Shown here piece by piece: positions 7,891 through 16,222 of a stretch of 48,314 bases of DNA (position 1 is the stretch's first letter; every line of letters starts with the position of its first letter). Source of the stretch: Streptomyces ureilyticus (GTDB taxonomy: Bacteria > Actinomycetota > Actinomycetes > Streptomycetales > Streptomycetaceae); NCBI RefSeq assembly GCF_011045025.1, contig NZ_JAAKZX010000058.1, positions 1 through 48,314 of the forward strand, in the 5' to 3' direction. Both the position numbers and the translations under genes were made by a program. The notes beneath the pieces were generated by a model that was given only the letters and a program-made list of their open reading frames with translations, was not told where the DNA came from and did no database searches.

Positions 7891-8253
7891 GCCGTCACCG
7901 TGCCCTGTGGGCTCATCGTCGCCATGCACTCCCCAACGAGGGGAAAATTAGCTGGATACGCCCAATTTAAAAGCAATGTACCCATATTGATGCGCTTAAT
8001 GATCGTCAGATCTCCGCCCACGGCCGATGTGTGGGCGATCTCTCGCCCGAGGGGAAGATCGCGAGGTCACGACGCATGGGCACCTTCGATGGGCTGCTCC
8101 GAACGGACCTCTCACATGGCTTGTCGTAGGGGGCGAGTCCAGAGTCGTACTAGGATTTCCGGTTTGTTACGGAGCTGGAGCCGGACAACCCCAGGCAGAC
8201 CTGCGGGCCCGCCAGCGCCCCGGAGGTTTCCGGGAACGAGAGGCGAGGTCGCG
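7891..8253. other. Divergent spacer between the membrane-protein and NRPS genes
   Basis: This 360-bp spacer contains the most AT-rich short stretch of the left part (about 7945-8010, with AAATTAGCTGG and CCAATTTAAAAGCAATG). It probably holds the promoters of both divergent genes. No exact -35/-10 pair is convincing. No small gene with a ribosome site is apparent. Confidence 0.5.
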
Positions 8254-11200
8254 ATGACAGCCATACACGAGAGCAGTGCTCTCGGTGTGCTCGACGCAGA
8301 GATCCGCGAACAGTTCGGCGATACGGCACGTTTCTCCGCGGGTCCGGCGGCCTCTCCCCGCTCCCTTGTCGACATCTTCGAGGCCTCCGTCCGCTCGTAT
8401 CCGGACGAACTCGCCCTGGACGACGGGACTCGCCCGCTCACGTACCGGGCGCTGGCCGTCGAGGTCGAGAACCTGCGGCGACGCCTGAGCACCGCCGGGG
8501 TCGGCCTCGGCGACCGCGTCGGCGTACGTGTCCCCTCCGGGACCAATGACCTGTACGTCGCCATCCTCGCCGTACTGGCCGCCGGCGCCGCCTACGTTCC
8601 CGTGGACGCCGAAGACCCCGATGAGCGAGCCGAGTTGGTGTTCGGCGAAGCCGGAGTGCGGGCGGTCGTCGGAGCCGGGCACGAGCTGACCGTCGGGGAG
8701 AAGAGCGAGACGCCCGCCGCGCGGCCCGGTATCGAGCACGACGCCTGGATCATCTTCACCTCCGGCTCGACGGGGAAGCCCAAGGGCGTCGCCGTCAGTC
8801 ACCGCAGCGCCGCCGCCTTCGTGGACGCCGAGGCCAGGCTGTTCCTCACCGAGGAGTCGATCGGGCCCGGCGACCGGGTCATGGCCGGGCTGTCCGTCGC
8901 CTTCGACGCCTCCTGTGAGGAGATGTGGCTGGCCTGGCGGTACGGGGCCTGCCTGGTGCCTGTGCCGCGTTCCCAGGTGCGCAGCGGTGCGGATCTCGGG
9001 CCCTGGCTGGTGGAGCAGGAGATCACCGTGGTGTCCACGGTGCCGACGCTGGCCGCCCTGTGGGAGCCGGAGGCCCTCAACGACGTACGGCTGCTGATCT
9101 TCGGCGGCGAGGCCTGCCCGCCCGAGCTGGTCCAGCGGCTCGTGACCGAGGGACGCGAGGTCTGGAACACGTACGGGCCGACCGAGGCCACCGTCGTCGC
9201 CTGCGCCTCGCTGATGAGCGGCGAGGAGCCGATCCGGATCGGGCTGCCGCTGAACGGCTGGGAGCTGGCCGTCGTCGACGAGGCCGGGGAGCCCGTGCCG
9301 ATGGGCGGCAGCGGTGAGCTGGTGATCGGCGGGGTGGGGCTTGCCCGCTACCTCGACCACGAGAAGGACGCCGAGAAGTACGCCCCGCTGGAGTCGCTTG
9401 GCTGGAAGCGTGCGTACCGCAGTGGTGACCTGGTCAAGGCCGAGCCGGACGGGCTGGTCTTCCTCGGGCGGGCCGATGAGCAGATCAAGCTCGGCGGGCG
9501 GCGGATCGAGCTGGGCGAGGTCGACGCCGCGCTCCAGGCGCTGCCCGGCGTCCAGGGCGCCGCTGCCGCCGTGCGGACCGCGCGCAGCGGCAACCAGCTG
9601 CTCGTCGGCTATGTCGTGACGCAGGACGGCTGGGACCACGCGACGGCCGTCGAGAAGCTGCGTGCCGAACTGCCCGCCGCCCTGGTCCCGCTGCTCGCGC
9701 CCGTCGACGAGCTGCCGACGCGTACGTCCGGCAAGGTCGACCGGAACGCGCTGCCGTGGCCGCTCGCAGGCCTGGAGACCGGTGGTCCCGCCGAGCAGCT
9801 GTACGGCACCGAGGCCTGGCTCGCCGAGCAGTGGAGCGAGGTGCTCGGCATCCCGGTGGGCAGCGCACGCGACGACTTCTTCGCCATCGGCGGCAGCAGC
9901 CTGGCCGCCGCCCAGCTCACCACCAAGCTTCGTACGCGCTACCCCAGCGCCGCGGTGGTCGACCTCTATCAGCACCCCGTGTTGCGCAAGCTGGCCCGGC
10001 ATCTGGAGAAGTCCGCGCAGGGCGACGGCGCCGCGCGCGAGATCGCACCGGTGCCGCTGCGGGCCAAGGTGGCCCAACTGCTGCTGCTCGTCCCGCTGTT
10101 CACGCTCCTCGGGCTGCGCTGGACGGTGGCGCTGGCCGCGCTCGGGAACGTACTGCACTGGTTCGGCCCGTATCCGTGGGCGCCTCAGACTTCATGGTGG
10201 GCCGTCGCTGCCGGGGCGGCGCTGCTCTTCAGTCCGGCGGGGCGGCTCGCGATCGCCGCGGGCGGTGCGCGGCTGCTGCTGCGCGGAGTGAAGCCCGGCC
10301 GCTATCCCCGCGGCGGGAGCGTGCATCTGCGGCTGTGGACGGCTGAGCGGCTCGCTGAGTTCAGCGGTGCGACCTCGCTGACCGGGTCCTGGCTGGAGCG
10401 GTACGCGCGGGCGCTCGGCGCCAAGGTCGGCCCCGATGTGGACCTGCACTCGCTGCCGCCGGTGACCGGCATGCTCAAGCTCGGCCGCGGTGCCGCCGTC
10501 GAGTCGGAGGTGGACCTGTCCGGGCACTGGCTGGACGGCGACCGCCTGGAGATCGGCACCGTCAAGGTGGGCGCCGGCGCGGTGGTCGGCACCCGCGGCA
10601 TGCTCTTTCCCGGCGCCCGCGTCGGCAAGCGGGCCGAAGTGGCACCCGGCTCCGCCGTCTCGGGGCACATCCCCACCGGTCAGCGCTGGGCGGGCGCTCC
10701 CGCCGTCAAGCTCGGCAAGGCGAAGCGGGACTGGCCCAAGGAGCGCCCGCAGAAGGGGACGTACTGGCGCGTGATGTACGGCGCGACCGGTCTGGCCCTG
10801 AACGCCCTGCCGCTGGTCGCGGGCCTTGCCGCCCTCCTCGTGGCGAGCCTCTTCGTCTCGCCGGACGCCGGACTCGGCGGGGCCCTGCGGGGCGCCGCGC
10901 TCGCGCTGGTGCCGGCGACGCTGACCTTCGGTTTCACGTACGCGCTGCTCCTGTTGATCTCCGTACGGCTGCTCAGTCTGGGCCTGCGCCCGGGCACGCA
11001 CCCCACGCACAGCCGGATCGGCTGGAAGGCCTGGACGGTCACGCAGCTGATGGACCGCTCGCGCGAGACGCTGTTCCCGGTGTACGCCGGGCTGGTCACG
11101 CCGGTGTGGCTGCGGCTGCTCGGGATGAAGATCGGGCGGGGCGCAGAGGTGTCTACGGTCCTCGCGCTGCCCAGCCTCACGACGGTCGGCGAGGGCGCGT

Positions 11201-12129
11201 TCCTCGCCGATGACACGCTGACCGCTCCGTACGTGCTCGGGGGCGGCTGGATGCGGATCGGGCGGGCGGAGATCGGCCGCCGGGCCTTCCTGGGGAACTC
11301 CGGGATGACCGCGCCGGGCCGCTCCGTACCGGACGGCGGCCTGGTCGGCGTACTGTCCGCGACGCCGAAGAAGGCGAAGAAGGGCAGCTCGTATCTGGGT
11401 CTGCCGCCGGTGAAGCTGCCGCGGGCGACGAGTGACGGCGATCAGAGCCGTACGTACGACCCGCCCAAGCGGCTGCTGTGGGCGCGCGGTCTGGTCGAGC
11501 TGTGCCGGATCGTCCCGGTGTTCTGCTCGGCCGCGCTGGCTGTGCTGACGGTGGCCGCGCTGAGCGTGCTGGGGGCATGGGCCTGGGCTCTCGCAGGTGT
11601 GGTGCTGCTGGCTGCCGGTGCGGCAGCCGCGGTGCTGTCGATCGTCGCGAAGTGGCTGCTCGTGGGCCGGCACCGGACCGGTGAGCACCCGCTGTGGAGC
11701 GGCTTCGTGTGGCGCAACGAGCTGGCCGACACCTTCGTCGAGGTGGTGGCCGTGCCCTGGCTGGCCGGTTCCGTGCCCGGTACGCCGCTGATGTCGCTGT
11801 GGCTGCGCGGGCTCGGCGCCCGAATCGGCAAGGGCGTCTGGGTCGAGAGCTACTGGCTGCCGGAGACGGACCTGGTGACGCTGGAGGACGCCGCCACCGT
11901 GAACCGTGGCTGTGTGCTGCAGACCCACCTCTTCCACGACCGGATCTTGCGGACGGATACTGTGGTCCTCCGTGAGGGCGCCACCCTGGGCCCGGGCGGA
12001 ATCGTCCTGCCCGGCAGCACCGTCGGGGCGCGCAGCACACTGGGACCCGCATCCCTCGTCATGGCGGCGGAATCCGTTCCCGACGACACCCGTTGGCTGG
12101 GCAACCCGATCGAAGCATGGCGTCCCTAG
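8254..12129 (+). CDS. Pls/PosA-type nonribosomal peptide synthetase, membrane-bound
   Basis: This 1291-residue single-module enzyme resembles epsilon-poly-L-lysine synthetase (Pls), which activates an amino acid and polymerises it without a classical condensation domain. Residues 30-500 form an adenylation domain: core A3 TSGSTGKPKG at 169, YGPTEATVV, the YRSGDLVK and LGGRRIELGE motifs, and A10 Lys494. A carrier domain follows with DDFFAIGGSS, the phosphopantetheine serine being Ser548. The second half alternates several membrane-helix groups with left-handed beta-helix (hexapeptide) segments such as MKIGRGAEVSTVLALPS. Start: ATG with GAGGCGAGG upstream; a longer open frame reaches 7084 but overlaps the divergent gene and promoter. 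The amino acid used cannot be read with confidence. It overlaps the M1 peptidase gene by 13 bp. Confidence 0.9.
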   Translation: MTAIHESSALGVLDAEIREQFGDTARFSAGPAASPRSLVDIFEASVRSYPDELALDDGTRPLTYRALAVEVENLRRRLSTAGVGLGDRVGVRVPSGTNDLYVAILAVLAAGAAYVPVDAEDPDERAELVFGEAGVRAVVGAGHELTVGEKSETPAARPGIEHDAWIIFTSGSTGKPKGVAVSHRSAAAFVDAEARLFLTEESIGPGDRVMAGLSVAFDASCEEMWLAWRYGACLVPVPRSQVRSGADLGPWLVEQEITVVSTVPTLAALWEPEALNDVRLLIFGGEACPPELVQRLVTEGREVWNTYGPTEATVVACASLMSGEEPIRIGLPLNGWELAVVDEAGEPVPMGGSGELVIGGVGLARYLDHEKDAEKYAPLESLGWKRAYRSGDLVKAEPDGLVFLGRADEQIKLGGRRIELGEVDAALQALPGVQGAAAAVRTARSGNQLLVGYVVTQDGWDHATAVEKLRAELPAALVPLLAPVDELPTRTSGKVDRNALPWPLAGLETGGPAEQLYGTEAWLAEQWSEVLGIPVGSARDDFFAIGGSSLAAAQLTTKLRTRYPSAAVVDLYQHPVLRKLARHLEKSAQGDGAAREIAPVPLRAKVAQLLLLVPLFTLLGLRWTVALAALGNVLHWFGPYPWAPQTSWWAVAAGAALLFSPAGRLAIAAGGARLLLRGVKPGRYPRGGSVHLRLWTAERLAEFSGATSLTGSWLERYARALGAKVGPDVDLHSLPPVTGMLKLGRGAAVESEVDLSGHWLDGDRLEIGTVKVGAGAVVGTRGMLFPGARVGKRAEVAPGSAVSGHIPTGQRWAGAPAVKLGKAKRDWPKERPQKGTYWRVMYGATGLALNALPLVAGLAALLVASLFVSPDAGLGGALRGAALALVPATLTFGFTYALLLLISVRLLSLGLRPGTHPTHSRIGWKAWTVTQLMDRSRETLFPVYAGLVTPVWLRLLGMKIGRGAEVSTVLALPSLTTVGEGAFLADDTLTAPYVLGGGWMRIGRAEIGRRAFLGNSGMTAPGRSVPDGGLVGVLSATPKKAKKGSSYLGLPPVKLPRATSDGDQSRTYDPPKRLLWARGLVELCRIVPVFCSAALAVLTVAALSVLGAWAWALAGVVLLAAGAAAAVLSIVAKWLLVGRHRTGEHPLWSGFVWRNELADTFVEVVAVPWLAGSVPGTPLMSLWLRGLGARIGKGVWVESYWLPETDLVTLEDAATVNRGCVLQTHLFHDRILRTDTVVLREGATLGPGGIVLPGSTVGARSTLGPASLVMAAESVPDDTRWLGNPIEAWRP

Positions 12130-13574
12130 GCGCAGCCCGTACGGCGCCCAGGGAGGTGGCACCGGCACGTCGTACGAGCACAGGGCAGGGAGCGGACACA
12201 GCAGTGGTTCAGCGGACAGTGGGAGCGGACCCGTACTTCCCGGCGAACGGGGATGCCCGCTACCGGGTGCACCGGTACGAACTCGCCGTGGACTACCGTC
12301 CCGGACCCAACCGGCTGTCCGGCACCGCCCGGCTCAACGCCATAGCGGGCCGGGCACCGCTCGCCGAGTTCCTGCTGAACCTCGCCGACTTCAAGGTCGG
12401 CCGGGTACGGGTCGACGGCCGGGCACCGCACTACACGCACCGGGGCGGCCGGCTCCGCATCCGCCCGGCGAAGCCGATCCGGGCCGGGGCCGCCTTCACG
12501 GTGGAGGTGCACTGGTCGGGCAACCCCAAGCCGGTACGAAGCCCTTGGGGCGGGCTCGGCTGGGAGGAGCTGGAGGACGGGGCTCTGGTGGCCAGCCAGC
12601 CGGTCGGGGCGCCGTCCTGGTACCCGTGCAACGACCGGCCCGCCGACAAGGCCTCGTACCAGCTGTCGATCACCACGCCGTCCGCGTACTCGGTCGTGGC
12701 CGGTGGCCGGCTGCTGACCCGGACGACGAAGGCCTCGACGACCACCTGGGTCTACGAGCAGTCGGCGCCGACGTCCAGCTACCTGGTCGGGCTGTCCATC
12801 GGCACGTACCAGACGGTGCTGCTCGGCGATCCCGGCCTCGGTGGTGTGCCGCAGGCAGGGCACATCCCGGCGCATCTGCTTACCTCGTTCTCCCGGGACT
12901 TCGCGCGGCAGCCCGCGATGATGGAACTGTTCGAGGAGGTCTTCGGCCCGTATCCGTTCGGTGAGTACGCGGTCGTCGTCACCGAGGAGGAGCTGGACGT
13001 CCCGGTGGAGGCGCAGGGGCTGTCCCTGTTCGGCGCCAACCACGTGGACGGGGCGCGGGGTTCTGAGCGCCTCATCGCGCACGAGCTGGCGCACCAGTGG
13101 TTCGGCAACAGTGTGAGCATCGCCGACTGGCGGCACATCTGGCTGAACGAAGGGTTCGCGAAGTACGCGGAGTGGCTGTGGTCGGAGCGGTCGGGCGGGC
13201 GCAGTGCGCAGGCGCTGGCCGCTTTGGCGCACCGGAAGCTGGCGGGGTTGCCGCAGGATCTCCAACTCGCGGACCCGGGGCGCAAGTTGATGTTCGACGA
13301 TCGGCTCTACGAGCGGGGTGGGCTCGTGCTGCACGCTGTGCGCTGCGCGCTGGGCGACGAGTCCTTCTTCCGGATGCTGCGGGCTTGGGCTGCGCTGCAT
13401 CGGGGTGGCGCGGTGACGACGGAGTCGTTCACGCGGCACGTCGCGCGGTATGCGTCCGATTCGCTGGACGACCTGTTCACGGCGTGGCTGCACGAGACGG
13501 CGCTGCCGCCGCTGCCGTCCGCGTCCGGGGCGGTGATTCCGGCTCGGCCGCCGTATCCGCCCACCAATATCTGA
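12117..13574 (+). CDS. M1 family zinc aminopeptidase
   Basis: This protein (485 residues from ATG 12117; a GTG at 12204 preceded by GGGAG is the main alternative) has the M1/gluzincin layout. There is an N-terminal beta-domain (YRVHRYELAVDYRPGPNRLS), then the zinc site HELAH at 322-326 and the third ligand Glu345 in LNEGFAKYAEWLW. The usual GAMEN exopeptidase loop is replaced by VEAQGLSLFG. A downstream Tyr in DDRLYERGGLVLHAVRCALG probably completes the active site. No signal peptide is obvious. Overlap with the Pls-like synthetase gene suggests they act together, for example trimming or hydrolysing the peptide product; that is inference from position only. Confidence 0.88.
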   Translation: MASLGAARTAPREVAPARRTSTGQGADTAVVQRTVGADPYFPANGDARYRVHRYELAVDYRPGPNRLSGTARLNAIAGRAPLAEFLLNLADFKVGRVRVDGRAPHYTHRGGRLRIRPAKPIRAGAAFTVEVHWSGNPKPVRSPWGGLGWEELEDGALVASQPVGAPSWYPCNDRPADKASYQLSITTPSAYSVVAGGRLLTRTTKASTTTWVYEQSAPTSSYLVGLSIGTYQTVLLGDPGLGGVPQAGHIPAHLLTSFSRDFARQPAMMELFEEVFGPYPFGEYAVVVTEEELDVPVEAQGLSLFGANHVDGARGSERLIAHELAHQWFGNSVSIADWRHIWLNEGFAKYAEWLWSERSGGRSAQALAALAHRKLAGLPQDLQLADPGRKLMFDDRLYERGGLVLHAVRCALGDESFFRMLRAWAALHRGGAVTTESFTRHVARYASDSLDDLFTAWLHETALPPLPSASGAVIPARPPYPPTNI

Positions 13575-13608
13575 GCAGCCGTACGAAAGCTGCGGGCCGT
13601 CTGTGGCT

Positions 13609-13650
13609 GGTCGCGCCCCTGACCGGCCGCGGCCGGTCAGGGGCGCGACC
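13609..13650. terminator. Strong bidirectional terminator at the end of the injection-system operon
   Basis: Two perfect 20-nt arms (13609-13628 and 13631-13650) with a GC dinucleotide between them lie between the convergent stops of the M1 peptidase (13574) and the amidase (13653). It insulates the two transcription units. Confidence 0.9.
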
Positions 13651-13652
13651 TC

Positions 13653-14552
13653 TCAGCCGTCTGACGCGGGCACCCTCAGCTTGTCCCAGCTCACCTTGCC
13701 CGGGATGCCGTCCGCGTCCTTGCCCTTGAAGCGGAGCTTCTCCTGCCAGGCTGCGTAGGATCTGCGGTCGGCCTCGGTCCAGTTGGGGCCGGGGCCCTTC
13801 TCGTAGCGGCCGCAGCCCTCGGCGACCAGGCGGTGGCCCATGGCCGTGATGATCGGGGACTTCTGGCCGATGTGGAAGAAGCCGGCGCCCGGGAACGGCT
13901 CGTACGACGGCTTGGGATCGGGCTTCGGCTCGGGGGCGGGGTCCTTCCCGCCGCCGCCCTTGCCGCCCAGCCGCGCGCGGATGCGCTTGCGCATGCCGTC
14001 CATCGTGAAGCCGCGCGGGTCCTGCTTGCCCGGCTGCCACTCCTTGTGGCCGATGACGGAGCGCTCGGACCAGCCGTGGGCGCGGCAGATCGCGGCCGCG
14101 ACCTTCTCGATGGCCTCCTTCTGCGCCTCGGGCCAGGGGTCCTTGCCGTTGCCGAGGTTGATGCACTCGAAGCCGTAGAAGTGACGGTTGCCGTCGGTGT
14201 CGGCCTCGTTGTCCGGCGGGAGCTTCGTCTCGTTGATCACGGCGCGCAGGACGTCGCCGTCACCGACGCCGGCGTGGTTGGCGCGGCCGTTGCCCACCAG
14301 GTGGACATGGCCCTTCTTGTCGATGACGCCATGGCACAGCGGGCCGGGCAGGTTCGAGTGGCCCTCGTAGCAGAGGTCCACCGAGGACTTGGTGCCGGAG
14401 GTGACGGTGTGGTGGATCATCACGCCGTTGATCGGACCCCAGGGGCCCTTGGAATTGCGGTTGTGGCGGCGCCAGTTCCGTACCTCGTGGACCGTCAGGC
14501 CCTCCGCCCGCAGGATCTCCACCATCTTGGACGCGGACAGTGGCTTGGCCAT
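13653..14552 (-). CDS. N-acetylmuramoyl-L-alanine amidase (PGRP type), last eCIS operon gene
   Basis: The enzyme cleaves the amide between muramic acid and the peptide stem of peptidoglycan. In this 299-residue protein the amidase_2 fold spans about residues 25-195, with zinc ligands visible as His47 (VMIHHT), His169 (SVIGHKEW) and Asp178 (GKQDP). NHAGVG is another family motif. A Gly/Lys/Pro linker (KDPAPEPKPDPKPS) leads to a C-terminal domain (about 225-299) resembling those of Streptomyces endolysins (NWTEADRRSYAAWQEKL). There is no signal peptide. The ATG overlaps the TGA of the DUF6519 gene (ATGA) and has GGAGGGAG upstream, so it is translated as part of the eCIS operon. It may open the wall for the particle or trigger lysis. 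Confidence 0.9.
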   Translation of the reverse strand: MAKPLSASKMVEILRAEGLTVHEVRNWRRHNRNSKGPWGPINGVMIHHTVTSGTKSSVDLCYEGHSNLPGPLCHGVIDKKGHVHLVGNGRANHAGVGDGDVLRAVINETKLPPDNEADTDGNRHFYGFECINLGNGKDPWPEAQKEAIEKVAAAICRAHGWSERSVIGHKEWQPGKQDPRGFTMDGMRKRIRARLGGKGGGGKDPAPEPKPDPKPSYEPFPGAGFFHIGQKSPIITAMGHRLVAEGCGRYEKGPGPNWTEADRRSYAAWQEKLRFKGKDADGIPGKVSWDKLRVPASDG

Positions 14553-16111
14553 CAGTTGTCTCCCTCCACGGCGTCCTCCGCCTCGGCTGTGGTCTGCGAC
14601 CTGCTGCCCGAGGACTCTGCCGCGGCCTCCTCCTCGCGCGCCCGTGCCTCCGCCGCGAGCGTCGCTTCGTCCGCCGCCGGAATGCTGCTGGCGAGGGGAC
14701 CGAAGGCGAGGCGCAGGTCCACGGCCCCGGACTCGCCCTTCACCAGGGCGAGGGGCGCGAAGTGGCGGGCGATGCCGGCCGGGGCCTGAAGCAGGGGCTT
14801 GCGGGCCGCGTCCACCGGCCATTCGACGCTGCCGGTGGCGGTGCGGGCGGGGACGATCCAGTGGTCGCCGGTGCGGTACGTGCCGCCCTTGGCGAAGTAG
14901 ACCTCGACGCCGTCCTCCAGGGGCAGCCACTCCCCCTCCGTGACGGGAACGGCTCCGCCCCGCGGCGACGTCGTACGCCCCTTGCGCTTCGGGCCGTCGT
15001 GGTGGTCCCAGCGCCGCAGGAACGGGTGCAGATGGGCCAGCCGTCCGACGCTCTGCTCCGGCTCGGCGGACAGGCGTACGCGGCGGCCCGGCAGGTCCAG
15101 TTCCTCGACCCTCAGCAGCGGCAGGGGTTCGAGTCGGGAGGCGTACGCGGTGTCGGTGAATTCCACGCGGTCGCCGACGTCCAGGTCCAGTTTGTCGTCG
15201 TGGCCGAGGGACGCCAACTGCACCCAGGTGCCGTCGAGTTCGTCGACGGGGAAGACCACGGAGCCGTTCTCACGGGACCACTTGAACGTGGCGTCGCCGG
15301 CCTCGCCGCCCTCGTGGACCTCGACGCGGTACAGCTGGTTCTCCGGCCCGCGGTAACGGGCGTCGGGCTTGACCAGGCACGGGTCCTCGTCCGCGTGGTC
15401 GGGCCGTTCGCTGCGGGCGGCGAGCCGGGCCGAGGGGGCGGCTTCGCGCAGCGCCCACTTGTCGAAGGCGGCGCGGACGACCTCCTTCGACGGCTCGGCG
15501 TCCTCGATGCCCAACTCGGTGAGGGAGAGCGGCAGGACCTGCCAGACGACCTTCACGCGGGCGGCGGTGTCCGGCATCGCCGCGCCGAGCGCGACCTCGC
15601 GCAGCGTCGGGTCCTCGGCCGCGCTGACCGAGCGCTCCCAGACCTTCAGGTAGACGAGGAAGGGGTTCTGCGCGGGCGACGGCAGCCGGTCGCCGGGCTT
15701 CTCCGGGTCGCGGTGGCCGTCGGGCTGGTCCCAGTAGGTCCAGTACTCGGGCGGCTGCGCGGCCGAGGAGTCCTGCTCCCCGGAATCCTCTGTGTTTTCG
15801 TCCGGTACGGGCGTGCCGGGAGCCGGGCGGTACGCGTCGCACAGGATGCCGTCGACGTAGTAGCGGCCGCCGTGGATGTGCAGGGTGTCGATGTCGTGCT
15901 TGCCGCCGACGTACTCGATCCGGAAGCCGGCGTACTTGCGTGGCCCGCCGTGCTGCCCGATCAGGTCGGCGGCGACGGTGCGGGCCTGGTGCAGCTGGAT
16001 GGCGGTCTGCTCGTTGGCGTCCGCGTCGAGCTGGACACGGCCCTGCTGGGCTATGACCGCGGAGTAGTGCCGCTCCGGGCGGAACGTGAGGCGGGAGAGA
16101 TCTGCGTGCAT
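14552..16111 (-). CDS. DUF6519 protein, eCIS baseplate/tail accessory
   Basis: The 519-residue protein begins MHADLSRLTFRPERHYSAVI and continues QQGRVQLDADANEQ, the hallmark of DUF6519 proteins found in phage-tail-like clusters. The N-terminal third is this domain. The rest is rich in beta-strand and aromatic/charged motifs (YWTYWDQPDGHRDP, TFKWSRENGSVVFPVDELDG), typical of structural tail parts. The position after tail protein I suggests a peripheral baseplate or fibre-like component, but no fibre repeat or trimerisation motif is visible. A 108-bp gap separates it from the upstream gene, so it may be expressed less tightly. The biochemical role is unknown. Confidence 0.8.
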   Translation of the reverse strand: MHADLSRLTFRPERHYSAVIAQQGRVQLDADANEQTAIQLHQARTVAADLIGQHGGPRKYAGFRIEYVGGKHDIDTLHIHGGRYYVDGILCDAYRPAPGTPVPDENTEDSGEQDSSAAQPPEYWTYWDQPDGHRDPEKPGDRLPSPAQNPFLVYLKVWERSVSAAEDPTLREVALGAAMPDTAARVKVVWQVLPLSLTELGIEDAEPSKEVVRAAFDKWALREAAPSARLAARSERPDHADEDPCLVKPDARYRGPENQLYRVEVHEGGEAGDATFKWSRENGSVVFPVDELDGTWVQLASLGHDDKLDLDVGDRVEFTDTAYASRLEPLPLLRVEELDLPGRRVRLSAEPEQSVGRLAHLHPFLRRWDHHDGPKRKGRTTSPRGGAVPVTEGEWLPLEDGVEVYFAKGGTYRTGDHWIVPARTATGSVEWPVDAARKPLLQAPAGIARHFAPLALVKGESGAVDLRLAFGPLASSIPAADEATLAAEARAREEEAAAESSGSRSQTTAEAEDAVEGDN

Positions 16112-16194
16112 GAAGGGGGTCCCCCTGGTTCGGAGAAGTGCGGGTTCACAAAGTCGTTGTCGGCGCGCGTCACGAAGGCCAGTACGAAGCCTCT

Positions 16195-16222
16195 GATCAC
16201 GAGGCTCAGATCACGAGGCTCA
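16195..16222. repeat. Two tandem 14-bp repeats in an operon gap
   Basis: GATCACGAGGCTCA occurs at 16195-16208 and again at 16209-16222. A third, degraded GGTCACGAAGAAG follows and covers the end of the tail protein I gene. The first copy lies in the 108-bp gap before the DUF6519 gene; the second overlaps the upstream stop codon. Confidence 0.7.
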
